From Chloroflexus islandicus (lineage in GTDB: Bacteria; Chloroflexota; Chloroflexia; Chloroflexales; Chloroflexaceae), in assembly GCF_001650695.1 (NCBI RefSeq), contig NZ_LWQS01000049.1:1-64000 (forward strand): a stretch of 64,000 bases of DNA. Direction: 5' to 3'. The translations under genes and the position numbers were made by a program. Shown here piece after piece: positions 35,401-45,128 of the stretch (within the stretch, counting starts at the first letter, position 1; each line of letters opens with the position of its first letter). The notes beneath the pieces were generated by a model. The model was not told where the DNA came from. It saw nothing but the letters and a program-made list of their open reading frames with translations, and searched no databases.

Positions 35401-35566
35401 AGGCCGCTTCACGGGCTTGTGCTGCTTTCTCTAGGCGATCGGTGGTGTGTTGGTGAAGTGATGCTTGGATCCATAAGCCGCCGATTGACACCACCAACGA
35501 AAGCATAATTGCGCTCACGATACCAATTGTGAGCCGGCGGCGCAAGCAAGGGGATGGCTCATTCAT
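32486..35566 (-). CDS. Hybrid sensor histidine kinase (HAMP-GAF-HisKA-HATPase-REC)
   Basis: A 1026-residue membrane sensor. A first helix (about 13-32) and a second (about 265-290) enclose a helical extracytoplasmic domain of roughly 230 residues. Then come HAMP (RHITRPLTTLTYAAKRVASG), a coiled coil, a GAF domain, the phosphoacceptor H-box LDHDVRNPLNTI with His567, and an ATPase domain. Between 790 and 900 is a receiver-like segment lacking clear acidic-pocket residues; the final receiver (about 905-1026) has Asp960 in VILDLMLPDGDG. Its ATG overlaps the stop of the binding-protein gene (ATGA), so the lipoprotein probably presents a ligand to this kinase. No separate output regulator is adjacent. 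Confidence 0.93.
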   Translation of the reverse strand: MNEPSPCLRRRLTIGIVSAIMLSLVVSIGGLWIQASLHQHTTDRLEKAAQAREAALSLNIALLTAHRYDSALLELAYRNQPIEPLTVVAYTTTLQEVRQAFGKLEALSGEFTSLTPSTHELGQILNTYQATLAQITAQIEQRRRIDGIEHQLREARRALWLTLDQHESAFRERGLRLALEEQAYLSTRRQEYIDGVRIQINQLRTAAIDLPEPDNTLLQQRLTAYLNTFLQLTTLDRELQQYAITLQYHTDDMLRAIDGFQQAMATEQDQAAAMLNLADWMSYGLILWMIGSSATIFVTLGWLVNRHITRPLTTLTYAAKRVASGWRETPIPIVGADEIGDLSRALAQLTNELNETIVKLEDRVAQRTLQLQRTLAQNEALLAQERRRSRSEQVLIDLSLALSHLTDEAAIYRCVVDTLATGKEPDDRIGIYTREADGTFWIPQVTHGYRRDPFLKVVASKTLEQMHANPCYIADLSAYPIQGFPDLQGSVVAATIQLYQQDYALLALYRPQPNAFTDDEIAYVGIAARLAGQALTRVRLVGSLQQAKEAAEAINRERSAFLARLDHDVRNPLNTIIAMGEMLREALTDRPAASEDAGTIARAGRRLLSRLNILLDSAKIESGMLTLQPEPFSLDTLLDDVLSEIAPLIRHNHNRLEVERPSHLGLIVADLNRLRHVLIHPLRFAAATTRHGAITVQVQRQTADAQRDVLAVTISDTGATLNEQHLKALLTPFALPSTESRRAGEGQGLALSRQLCELMGGSLAAYPRTPAGISFMIHIPIVLPREPDDPVAQTRYWPQPDIVLVTAIEARTLQNALEQVGWHVQRAASLAEAIAHVRRPPSALLIDTTHERASVEAMLLTAGWDAVPVIWLCSADSGEGAIRCARWPGEVEAVIRTVKTVLPRPQQPSNTILLIEDDTPTRLMIRHALESDGWHVLEAGNGAAGKTIWLSAKPALVILDLMLPDGDGLTLLHHIRQTMTTPVVVVTAKTLHHDEQSVLTNIGATVLQKGRYRRSDLIAAVRALAK

Positions 35567-36613
35567 CGCCGCACCTCAGCCCAAGCTGCACGGTAGAGTT
35601 CGTAGGTTGCTGAGTCAACATCGACTAACCGGAATAACCGCCCCTCTTGTTCAAAGGCCTGATAGCGTTGGATTAAGCGCTGCAGTTCGTTATCAAGCCG
35701 GTCAAAGGCGGCGCGATTCGGTGAAATATAGCGGGTTTTATTCGCTAAAGCCGCCCCGTGTTCAGCCGTCAAGAGAAAATTGATAAATTGCTCGGCGGCG
35801 GCGTGGTGAGCGGCATCGGCGAGCACGCACATATTATCAGCCGCGAAAATAGCGCCCTCGGCCGGAATGTCAAACCGGATGTCAGGATCGATGCGCGCTA
35901 GTTGGAGAATATCGCCACTCCATTCGATCACTACATCGGCTTCGCCGTTGGCTAAGAAGGTTTGCCCATCATCGCCGGCAAAACGAACAATGCGTCCAGC
36001 ATGGGTGCGCAACCAATCACGGGCAGCGCCAATGGCGGATGGATCACTTGTATTTGGGCTGTAGCCTAGCTTTATCAGCGCTAATCCGAGGCCAAAGCGG
36101 GGGTCATCAATCATCACCACGCGATTGCTGCGGGCCGGGTCGAACACGTCGTCCCAACTGGCGATCGGCTGGCTCTGGGTTGATTGGCGGTAGCCAAAGC
36201 CAAGCACCCCCCATAAATACGGCACGCAAAAGCGATTGACCGGATCACTTGCGATTCGATTCAATGCCGGATCAAGATTGGCCAGATTGGGGATCCGTCC
36301 ACGGTTCAGCATGGCCAACCGCTGCTCGCGGATCAGTCGATCGATGAGTACATCGCTGACGATTACTAAATCGTACGGATCTTTGGCGGTGGTCAGAATG
36401 TTGTACAGCTCTTCGTTGTTGCTGTAGGTGTGGTAGACAATGGTAATGCCGGTCTCGTCAGTAAACGCATCGAGTAATGCAGGGTCAATATAGGTGTCCC
36501 AATTCAGGATGCGGAGCAGCGCAGGGGGGGGGCGACGCTGGCGGTGGCGGCGGCGCGGCGCAACCGATCATGACCCAGCTTACGAACAGTAGTTTGACGA
36601 GACGTGACGTCAT
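35563..36613 (-). pseudogene. Spermidine/putrescine-type binding lipoprotein, frameshifted at a G9 run
   Basis: Two frames make one protein. From ATG 36613 comes a lipoprotein signal, MTSRLVKLLFVSWVMIGC, then AAPPPPPAS. After the run of nine G (36524-36532, C9 on the coding strand) the frame is lost. The other frame continues ALLRILNWDTYIDPALLDAF, YHTYSNNEELYNIL and YDLVIVSDVLIDRL to the stop at 35563, a PotD/PotF-like binding protein with NRFCVPYLWGVLGFGY and VVIEWSGD. The span is 1051 bp, one more than a multiple of three, so eight G would give an intact 349-residue protein. This may be phase variation, a true lesion or a sequencing error. It overlaps the kinase gene by 4 bp, implying a ligand-sensing pair. 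Confidence 0.85.
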
Positions 36614-36737
36614 TGGATAAAAATTTGGGCGTAACTATTCAGCATTCTCTGCGGTATTCATGATAGCACGGTGATATTACCAACCGGCAATCATTTCGTG
36701 CCAATACGGTGCTCGTACCGGCAGTGCGAAAGCGGAG

Positions 36738-36743
36738 TATAAT
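36738..36743 (+). promoter_or_regulatory. Candidate -10 box for recJ
   Basis: A perfect TATAAT lies 44 bp before the recJ ATG in the divergent region. No clear -35 partner is seen. Confidence 0.35.
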
Positions 36744-36786
36744 AATTGCCGCCTGCACTCTGCCCCTCACGACAGGAGTGATGTGT

Positions 36787-38508
36787 ATGTCAGCTCGCCG
36801 CCAGCGCTGGGAGATTCGCCCGCCAGCGCCTGCCGATGTTCGCGAACGTCTTGGTCTGCCGCCGTTGCTGGCGACGTTGCTGTACCAGCGCGGGTTGCTT
36901 GATCCTGCCGCCGCTAGCGCCTTTCTGGCCGCCGATTACGCTACCGGCTTGCACGATCCGTTTCACATGCGCGGCATGGCTGAGGCCGCAGCCCGGATCG
37001 CCGCAGCCATCGATCGCGGTGAGTTGATGGCGGTCTATGGCGATTTTGATGTTGATGGGGTGACGGCAGTCGCGCTACTGACCCAAGCGATTGGTGCAAT
37101 GGGCGGGCGAATCCGGCCGTACATCCCGCATCGTGCGCGCGAGGGGTATGGCTTGAACAACGTTGCAATCGGCCAGTTGGCCGCCGATGGCGTGCGTTTG
37201 CTGATTACGGTTGATTGCGGCATCTCGAACTATGCCGAAGTGGTCGAGGCGAACCGGTTGGGGATCGACGTGATCGTCACCGATCACCACCATCCGCCTG
37301 CCGAGCTGCCGCCGGCGTTGGCGGTGGTTAATCCCAAGCAACCCGATTGCGCGTATCCGTTTAAAGGATTGGTCGGGGTTGGGATTGCCTTCAAGCTGAT
37401 ACAGGCACTGGCGCGCTACGGTAAGCGTCCGGCCAATTTGCGCGGACGTGATATGCTCGATCTGGTGGCGCTAGGCACGGTAGCCGATATGGGGCCATTG
37501 CTCGACGAGAATCGGGTCTTAGTGCGGGCTGGTCTGATCGCGCTTAATGAGACGGCGCGCCCCGGCGTGCGCGCGCTGATGGCTGCCGCCGGGCTAGCAC
37601 CCGGCTTGATCGACAGCGGCGCGATTGCTTTTGCGCTCGCCCCCCGCCTCAACGCCGCCGGGCGGCTGGCCGACGCCCGCCGCGCCTACGAGTTGTTGTT
37701 GGCCGGTGACCGGGAAACTGCCGATGGGTTAGCCGCCGAATTGAATGCCACCAATCGCGAGCGGCAGGCGCTGACCCGCCAGTTGCAGGCGCGGGCCGAA
37801 GAGCTGGTCGCGCAGAGCGGGCGGGCTGAGCAGCCGCTGATTGTGCTCGCTAGCCCTGAATTCAACGCCGGTGTGATCGGGTTGGTGGCGGCGCGCATCG
37901 CCGAGACCTACCATCGCCCGGTGGTGGTCATCGAGCAAGGCGGTGAAACCTCGCGCGGTTCGGCTCGCTCGATCCCCGGTTTCAGTATTATCGATATCTT
38001 CGATCAATGCGCCGACCTCTTCGTGCGCTACGGCGGCCATGCTGCGGCAGCCGGCTTTACGATTGCCACCGCGCAGATTCCGGCGCTTGAACAGCGATTG
38101 CTCACCTTGAGCCGGCAATATTTGCGCGACGACCAACTGGCGCCGCGGCTGATGATTGACGCGGTGTTGCCGTTGACCGAGCTATCGTGGGAGCTGTACG
38201 CCGGCATCCAGCAACTGGAGCCGTTTGGGCAAGGCAATCCGCAGCCGATCTTGATGGCGCCAAACGTGACCGCCATCGATCCACAGCCGACCAGCGATGG
38301 CGCCCATCTACGCATGCGGGTGCGCGCCGGCAATAGCGTCTTTGAGGCGATCGGCTTTCACTTCGGTCGCTTGGCCGAAGCGTTGCAACGCTACCCGACG
38401 ATTGATCTCGCCTATCAATTGGCAGTGGATGAATGGAACGGGCAACGGCGGATGCGGTTGCTGGTGCGTGATTTCCGGCGGGCGGGAGGCGCGCGAAACG
38501 GTGGATAA
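36787..38508 (+). CDS. recJ: Single-stranded-DNA-specific exonuclease RecJ
   Basis: A 573-residue 5'-3' exonuclease for recombination and repair. ATG 36787 (MSARRQRWEIRPP) is taken because aggag lies 8 bases upstream; ATG 36781 is too close to it. The DHH-family motifs are YGDFDVDGVTAVALL (motif I), TVDCGISNY, VTDHHHPPAELPPA (the DHH motif) and LVALGTVADMGPL. The DHHA1 domain includes ARSIPGFSI and RYGGHAAAAGF. The C-terminal OB-like domain (QLEPFGQGNPQPIL onward) completes a normal-length bacterial RecJ. Confidence 0.95.
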   Translation: MSARRQRWEIRPPAPADVRERLGLPPLLATLLYQRGLLDPAAASAFLAADYATGLHDPFHMRGMAEAAARIAAAIDRGELMAVYGDFDVDGVTAVALLTQAIGAMGGRIRPYIPHRAREGYGLNNVAIGQLAADGVRLLITVDCGISNYAEVVEANRLGIDVIVTDHHHPPAELPPALAVVNPKQPDCAYPFKGLVGVGIAFKLIQALARYGKRPANLRGRDMLDLVALGTVADMGPLLDENRVLVRAGLIALNETARPGVRALMAAAGLAPGLIDSGAIAFALAPRLNAAGRLADARRAYELLLAGDRETADGLAAELNATNRERQALTRQLQARAEELVAQSGRAEQPLIVLASPEFNAGVIGLVAARIAETYHRPVVVIEQGGETSRGSARSIPGFSIIDIFDQCADLFVRYGGHAAAAGFTIATAQIPALEQRLLTLSRQYLRDDQLAPRLMIDAVLPLTELSWELYAGIQQLEPFGQGNPQPILMAPNVTAIDPQPTSDGAHLRMRVRAGNSVFEAIGFHFGRLAEALQRYPTIDLAYQLAVDEWNGQRRMRLLVRDFRRAGGARNGG

Positions 38509-38514
38509 CACAAA

Positions 38515-38545
38515 ACCGCCCTGCCTATCATCGAGGCAGGGCGGT
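38515..38545. terminator. Bidirectional hairpin terminator
   Basis: A perfect 12-bp stem accgccctgcct/aggcagggcggt with a 7-base loop lies between convergent recJ and the 67-residue gene. On the plus strand it follows recJ by 6 bp; on the minus strand it is followed by ttttg. Confidence 0.75.
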
Positions 38546-38568
38546 GCAGAGAGACCGGATGCGAGCGG

Positions 38569-39749
<1,181 letters not shown>

Positions 39750-39853
39750 TTATCCTCTCACATGAGCAGGGCGACACGCCAGCGGCTACTGTGCCGCGGC
39801 GACTCAAACGATGCTACTATACAACGGATTGGCGGATCGCGTCTGCTAAGTGA

Positions 39854-40315
<462 letters not shown>

Positions 40316-40316
40316 T

Positions 40317-41459
40317 CTACAACTCGCCGCGGGCTGCCGCCACTGCCTTCTGCGCACCTTCGGCCAGCGTGGCCGCCGGGATCAGCTTAGAACCGGCCAG
40401 CAATGCCCGTCCGGCCTCTTCATTGGTGCCGACCAGCCGCGCCACCATTGGCACATCGGTGGGCACCTCTTCGAGAGCGGCTAGGATACCGCGCGCGACT
40501 TCATCGACGCGAGTGATGCCGCCAAAGATGTTGAACAACACCGCTTTGACGTTCGGATCAGAGAGAATAATCTGCAACGCTGCTTTGACTTTTTCCTTGC
40601 CGGCCCCGCCGCCGATGTCAAGGAAATTGGCCGGCTCGCCGCCCGACAGCTTGATCACATCCATTGTCGCCATGGCCAACCCGGCGCCGTTGACCATACA
40701 GCCGATGTTGCCGTCGAGTTTGATATAGGTAATATCAGCCTCGCGCGCGCGCCGCTCGGCTTCGGGGTCGGCGGAGGGGTCGCGGAGCGCTGCTAGTTCG
40801 GGATGGCGGAAGAGGGCGCTTTCGTCGAGCAGCACTTTCGAGTCGAGCGCGAGCAGGCTGCCATCAGCTTTCACCACCAGCGGGTTGATCTCGGCCAGCG
40901 AAGCGTCGTTCTCGACGAAGGCGCGGTACAGGGCGCTGGCGATCTGGGCGAATTGGCGCGCTTGCTTGCCGTCGCGCAACCCAATGCGGAAGGCCAGCTC
41001 GCGGGCTTGAAAATCGAGCAAGCCCATCGTCGGGTGGGCGGAAATCTTGATAATGGCTTCCGGGTTCGTCTTCGCGACCTCTTCGATCTCGACGCCGCCT
41101 TCGGCTGAGGCGATCATGGTGATCCGCTTGCTGCCGCGATCGAGGATCGCCGACAGATAGATCTCGCGCTCGTAGCTGACCGCTTCGGCGACCAATACCT
41201 TCTCGACGGTCAACCCTTTGATATTCATGCCCAAAATCTGCCCGGCCACTTGCTCGGCCTCGGCTGGCGTCTGGGCCAACTTGACGCCACCCGCCTTGCC
41301 GCGCCCGCCGACATGTACTTGCGCTTTCACCACCACTGGTCCGCCGATCTGATCGGCGATGGCGCGCGCCTCAGCGGGCGTGACCGCCACGCCGCCACCG
41401 GTCACTGGAATGCCGTAGCGCGCCAAGAGATCGCGCGCCTGATATTCGTGCAATTTCAT
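40317..41459 (-). CDS. sucC: Succinate-CoA ligase (ADP-forming), beta subunit
   Basis: A 380-residue subunit of the TCA-cycle enzyme that interconverts succinyl-CoA and succinate with nucleotide triphosphate. The start [19 protein letters not shown] at 41459 is the classic SucC N-terminus; the frame is open further upstream but unlike the family. The ATP-grasp domain has [20 protein letters not shown] and EINPLVV; the C-terminal CoA-ligase domain has [26 protein letters not shown] and [14 protein letters not shown]. sucD is not adjacent, unlike many bacteria. A good promoter lies upstream. Confidence 0.95.
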   Translation of the reverse strand: MKLHEYQARDLLARYGIPVTGGGVAVTPAEARAIADQIGGPVVVKAQVHVGGRGKAGGVKLAQTPAEAEQVAGQILGMNIKGLTVEKVLVAEAVSYEREIYLSAILDRGSKRITMIASAEGGVEIEEVAKTNPEAIIKISAHPTMGLLDFQARELAFRIGLRDGKQARQFAQIASALYRAFVENDASLAEINPLVVKADGSLLALDSKVLLDESALFRHPELAALRDPSADPEAERRAREADITYIKLDGNIGCMVNGAGLAMATMDVIKLSGGEPANFLDIGGGAGKEKVKAALQIILSDPNVKAVLFNIFGGITRVDEVARGILAALEEVPTDVPMVARLVGTNEEAGRALLAGSKLIPAATLAEGAQKAVAAARGEL

Positions 41460-41545
41460 GCCAGATCTCCGCTGCCCGCAACGGGCTTGTCTTGTCGTTT
41501 CGGCGTAACCATACCCTTTAAGATCTGTGCGTGATAACTTCGGGA

Positions 41546-41575
41546 ATAGTAGCACAGAAATCGGCGAACTGTCAA
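41546..41575 (-). promoter_or_regulatory. Sigma70-type promoter for sucC
   Basis: On the minus strand TTGACA (41575-41570), an 18-bp spacer and TACTAT (41551-41546) precede the sucC ATG with a leader of about 80 nt. Confidence 0.65.
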
Positions 41576-41682
41576 ATATTTTGCTTGTGCAAAAGTTGTG
41601 CATGAGGTAGATCTTTGCTGGATCCCATGCCTTGCTGCGCAGCAAAAGGACGCAGCAAAATGTTTGACACTTCAAGCGTCAT

Positions 41683-42624
41683 TCAATCGCTGGCGAGGTC
41701 GTACCGCACCACAATGCCGGTGGGAAAGCTGCACGCGATCAGCTCTTCAACCAGCCCGCGCCGCTTGCCGTCACAGTTGATTTTGCGGCTGGCCAGCACC
41801 ACATCCACCTCGTAGGCATTGGCATATAATTGATGGGCTAGCGTTGTCGATGAATTGGAAAGCATCACGTAACAGCCGCGCTCGGCGAGGCGGTGGAAGA
41901 CGGCGGCTAGCCGGCGCTGCTCGGCTTCGTCGAACCCGCGCCGGGTGTAGCTGGTGAACGAGGCGGTGGGGCTCACGGGGACGTAGGGTGGGTCGAAGTA
42001 GATGAAATCTCCCGCGTGGGCATGGTCGAGCACGGCGGCGAAGTCGGCGACGCGCAGTTCAGCATGGCGCAAGGCCCGGCTCACTTCGCGCAGGTTGTCG
42101 CTATCGACGATCAGCGGGTTTTTGTAGTAGCCGAACGGCGCGTTGAATTGGCCTTTGTTGTTGAGGCGGTAGAGGCCGTTGTAACAGGTGCGGTTGAGGA
42201 AAATAGTACGAGCGGCGCGCTCGACGAGCGGGCGCTGGGCAAAGTCGGGCCGGCGATCCCAGCCGCGAATTTCGTAGAAGAAGTCGCGGTCGGTGGCATA
42301 CGGGCGCAGGCTCTGAAGCAGGTCGATCAGCTCTTCGGCTTGGTCGCGCACGGCCCGGTAACAATCGATCAGTTCCGGGTTCACATCGCTCAAGATCGCG
42401 CCCTGCTGCAAGCGGCCTTGGTTCCAGAGGTAGAAGAAGAGGGCGCCGCCGCCCACGAACGGCTCGTGATAGCGGCCAAAGCGTTCGGGAATCCGCCGTG
42501 ATAGCTCTGGCAAGAGTTGGCTTTTACCGCCAGCCCACTTTAAAAATGGACGCGCAGGCACACATGGCTCCCCGGCAGGCGCGGCGGGCGCGCCCGTCCC
42601 CCAGACGCGATTGTAGAAACGCAT
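41683..42624 (-). CDS. dam: Dam-family adenine-specific DNA methyltransferase (D12 class)
   Basis: A 313-residue N6-adenine methylase. RPFLKWAGGKSQLLPEL (about 25-41) is motif X, EPFVGGGALFFYL motif I, LSDVNPELIDCYRAV the following block, FLNRTCYNGLYRLNNKG, and FIYFDPPYVPVS the DPPY catalytic motif. FDEAEQRRLA and CYVMLSNSST complete the D12 pattern. No cognate endonuclease is next to it, so it looks like an orphan methylase, or one serving a distant system. The specificity, GATC in many relatives, is not readable here. Its ATG shares base 42624 with the end of the upstream DUF885 gene. Confidence 0.92.
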   Translation of the reverse strand: MRFYNRVWGTGAPAAPAGEPCVPARPFLKWAGGKSQLLPELSRRIPERFGRYHEPFVGGGALFFYLWNQGRLQQGAILSDVNPELIDCYRAVRDQAEELIDLLQSLRPYATDRDFFYEIRGWDRRPDFAQRPLVERAARTIFLNRTCYNGLYRLNNKGQFNAPFGYYKNPLIVDSDNLREVSRALRHAELRVADFAAVLDHAHAGDFIYFDPPYVPVSPTASFTSYTRRGFDEAEQRRLAAVFHRLAERGCYVMLSNSSTTLAHQLYANAYEVDVVLASRKINCDGKRRGLVEELIACSFPTGIVVRYDLASD

Positions 42625-44204
42625 TATAACACATCGGTCGCCGCCAGCAGCCGGCTGAGCACCGGCAAGGGCGGTGCGCCAAATGACAGGACGGCGTCGT
42701 GAAAGCGGCGCAGCGAAAAGTGTTCACCCCAGCGTTGGTGCATCCGTTCGCGCAGCCGGATCAGCGCCAAGCGGCCCACGGTATAACAGATGACTCCCGG
42801 ATCGAGCGCGGCCCGGCGCGCTTCGCGCAGAGCGAGCGGCGGCTCGATCCCGGCCTCGGCGCGAAATCGCTCGGCGGCGGCGGCGAGATCGATCGCGCCG
42901 GTGTGCAGATCCACCGCTACGACCAGCCGGCAGGCGCGCAAGAGGGCCTCACCGGCCACTGCCGCCGCGAGCCGGGGATCGTACCCATCAAGGCCGGCAG
43001 TTACTGTCATTTGCTCGACATAATGCGCCCAACCTTCGAGGTGGCACATGCTCCAGAAGTGGCGGGCCAACCGGCCCGGCGCGCGCGCGATGAAGGCAAG
43101 GTGCAGGTAATGGCCGGGGTAGGCTTCGTGGAGGGCGGCGACTGCCAGCGCTGGCCGGCCAAAGGCGCGCAACCATACCGCTTGTTCGTGGGTTGGCCAT
43201 GTGGGATCGGGCAGGCTGACGGCCACCTGTGCCGGCCCGCTCCGTCCCGGCGGGATGAGACTCAACGCCGCCCAGCGGGCAAACGGCGGCGAGATCGCCA
43301 CTTGCGGTAACGTTGTGTCGATCAGACTCACCAGCTCGTGGCGCGCGAGCAAGGTGCGGGCGTGGGCAATCCAGTGGCGCAATTCGTCCAACACGTGGTC
43401 AGCCGGCGGATGGTCGGCGGCCAGCTCGCGTAGCAGCCGGCGATAGTCGCGGTGTGGCGCGAGCGCGCTCAAGACATCGCGCTGCCGGCGCAGTTCGGTT
43501 TCGCCCAAGGCGCGCAGTCGTTCCGGCGAGAGGCTGATCTGCTCAGCCAGCCGCAGCCAATCGCTGAAGTAGGCGGCGCCGAGACCCACTTCCTCAACGG
43601 CGGCAGGCAGGTGTTCCACCTGTAAAAAATGGCTAAACGCTGCCAGTGCGGTGAGCGCCGCGCGCGCAGCGGCCCGCAACTCGCGGTTGGGCAGATGGGT
43701 GCTATTGAGCGTGGCTGCGGCGAGCTGGAGCGCAATCAGCGCCTCTTCGATCGCCAGCCGGCTCAGGGGACGGCGGAGGTTGGCGCGCGCGGTTTCCAAC
43801 AGGCCGGGAATGGCGCGCAGTTCGGCCAAGAGCGCGTTACATTCGGCTGCATCACTGGTCTCTAACCGGCGCGGGTCAAGAAAGGCCAGTCCGGCATAGT
43901 AGCGGGGATCGCGGCGGTGCGGCTGCAACGTGCTCAGTTGCCAGATGGCCCATTCGAGTTGCCAACTCAGCAAGGCATGATCGAGCCGTTCGGCGACGGT
44001 GTGCGGCGTAAGGTGCTGCAACGCCGCGGCTAAAGCCCGGTAACGGGCCAGCCGGGCCGCGATTGCCGCTGGGCTATGTTCGCCAATCACCGGCGGCGGC
44101 GGTAAGCCGCTCGCGGCGGCTTGGGCCGGATGCGCTGCGGTATATTCGGCCAAAAACTCTTCGATCAGGCCGGCGAGGGTTGTCGCAGAGAGTGGCGCAA
44201 CCAC
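42624..44204 (-). CDS. DUF885-family metallopeptidase-like protein
   Basis: A 526-residue protein. GTG 44204 is the start, supported by ggaggg 9 bases upstream. The C-terminal half carries HEAYPGHYLHLAFIA (about 345), the zinc-binding pattern of DUF885, followed by LEGWAHYVEQM with a further conserved Glu, and GVICYTVGRLALIRLRERM. The N-terminal half is helical and Ala/Leu-rich. DUF885 proteins are predicted metallopeptidases of the M3-like group; the substrate is unknown. No signal peptide is seen, so it is probably cytoplasmic. It is the first gene of a pair with the Dam-type methylase downstream. Confidence 0.85.
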   Translation of the reverse strand: MVAPLSATTLAGLIEEFLAEYTAAHPAQAAASGLPPPPVIGEHSPAAIAARLARYRALAAALQHLTPHTVAERLDHALLSWQLEWAIWQLSTLQPHRRDPRYYAGLAFLDPRRLETSDAAECNALLAELRAIPGLLETARANLRRPLSRLAIEEALIALQLAAATLNSTHLPNRELRAAARAALTALAAFSHFLQVEHLPAAVEEVGLGAAYFSDWLRLAEQISLSPERLRALGETELRRQRDVLSALAPHRDYRRLLRELAADHPPADHVLDELRHWIAHARTLLARHELVSLIDTTLPQVAISPPFARWAALSLIPPGRSGPAQVAVSLPDPTWPTHEQAVWLRAFGRPALAVAALHEAYPGHYLHLAFIARAPGRLARHFWSMCHLEGWAHYVEQMTVTAGLDGYDPRLAAAVAGEALLRACRLVVAVDLHTGAIDLAAAAERFRAEAGIEPPLALREARRAALDPGVICYTVGRLALIRLRERMHQRWGEHFSLRRFHDAVLSFGAPPLPVLSRLLAATDVL

Positions 44205-44388
44205 GAATGATAGCCCTCCAAGCGCAGATGTTTTCTGGTTCTCGATGGCATGCGAAAGGATTGCCGGCTACTGGCCGGTTGCGGCGTATGGTGGCCACGT
44301 TGCTGTGCGCCATCTTGTCTCTCTAGTATCAAGACAGAAGGGGGCATCTGTCAACAGGGTTTGTTCACGGTTTTGCGCTGAAAGGGCG

Positions 44389-44506
44389 GCAATCCCCCGC
44401 GAGCACGGGAGATATGCCTGTACAGGTTGCTTACGCTGAAGTGGGGAGATTGCTTCGGTCGGGCGGCTCCCAGCTTCGCTGGACGCCGCCGCTCCCTCGC
44501 AATGAC
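44389..44506 (+). mobile_element. Partial palindromic element (GTCATTGCGAG family)
   Basis: The right part is present: ggggagattgcttcggtcgg, an arm-and-loop ggcggctcccagcttcgctg gacgccgcc region, and the terminal ctcgcaatgac. On the left only the inner ggcaatccccc remains; the outer gtcattgcgag is missing. The same middle module recurs in the complete copy at 44823-45009. Confidence 0.65.
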
Positions 44507-44531
44507 AACCGGGCACGCCTCCTCCGCTCCC

Positions 44532-44729
44532 TTCAAGGGCGGACAGAACCTCTGTCCGGCACCCGGCCCTGAAGGGCCGGGCTAGAGTTACGAAGCCCGC
44601 TGCGCGGGCTGGCCCTCACCCCCGGCCCCTCTCCCACTGGCGCGGGAGAGGGGAGCGCAGCGCCGGACTGTAAGGCATCGCACAGCGATCAACGGTTGTG
44701 ACCGGCTACATGTGCTGTCCGCCCCTCAA
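44532..44729 (+). mobile_element. MITE-like TIR element, copy 2
   Basis: Ends: ttcaagggcggacagaac (44532-44549) and gtgctgtccgcccctcaa (44712-44729), inverted with four mismatches over 18 bp. The internal modules are as in the other copies: ggccctgaagggcc and agcccgctgcgcgggct hairpins, a ccctctccca/gggagagggg module, and catcgcacagcgatcaac. I find no convincing flanking direct repeat for this copy. Confidence 0.7.
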
Positions 44730-44822
44730 CGCGCGCACGGGAGAGGTGCTGAAAGAGGTTGCTTGCGCTGAAGCGGGAGATTGCTTCGGGCGCTGCGCGC
44801 CTCGCAAGGACAGATAGCCCAT

Positions 44823-45009
44823 GTCATTGCGAGCCGCCGGAGGCGGCGAAGCAATCCCCCGCGAGGACGGGAGGGATGCCTGTAGGCCATTGGTCTGCGC
44901 TGAAGCGGATGGAAGCGGGGCCGAAAGAGGTTGCTTGCGCTGAAGCGGGGGATTGCTGCGGTCGGGCGGCTCCCAGCTTCGCTGGACGCCGCCACTCCCT
45001 TGCAATGAC
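44823..45009 (+). mobile_element. Palindromic element, long form (GTCATTGCGAG family)
   Basis: Outer ends gtcattgcgag and ttgcaatgac and inner arms gaagcaatcccccgc and gcgggggattgctgc are nested inverted repeats. A gccgccggaggcggc hairpin fills the left arm, and a long gc-rich hairpin the right. The 187-bp copy contains about 80 bp more between the inner arms than the copies at 54179 and 54642. A right-half copy of the same kind ends near 44815 (ctcgcaaggac). Confidence 0.7.
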
Positions 45010-45128
45010 AGTCGGAAAGCGCCGCTGCGCCCTCGCAAGGACAACCGGGCACGCCCCGCTGTTCCCCCTTTGTTGCTATAATGCGGCGTAGTTCTTCAGG
45101 AAGCAGTCACCTATATATTGAGGACACC

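Larger units (their letters stand above)
44205..45128. repeat. Repeat-filled intergenic region without a gene
   Basis: This 924-bp gap is made almost entirely of dispersed repeats: a partial palindromic element (44389-44506), a TIR element (44532-44729), a second partial palindromic element (about 44750-44815) and a complete long one (44823-45009). Short frames on both strands are products of these repeats and none is called. Confidence 0.85.

Noticed and set aside
40317-41675. Longer SucC starting at 41675
   Set aside because: The extra 72 residues have no SucC similarity and cross the promoter at 41546-41575.
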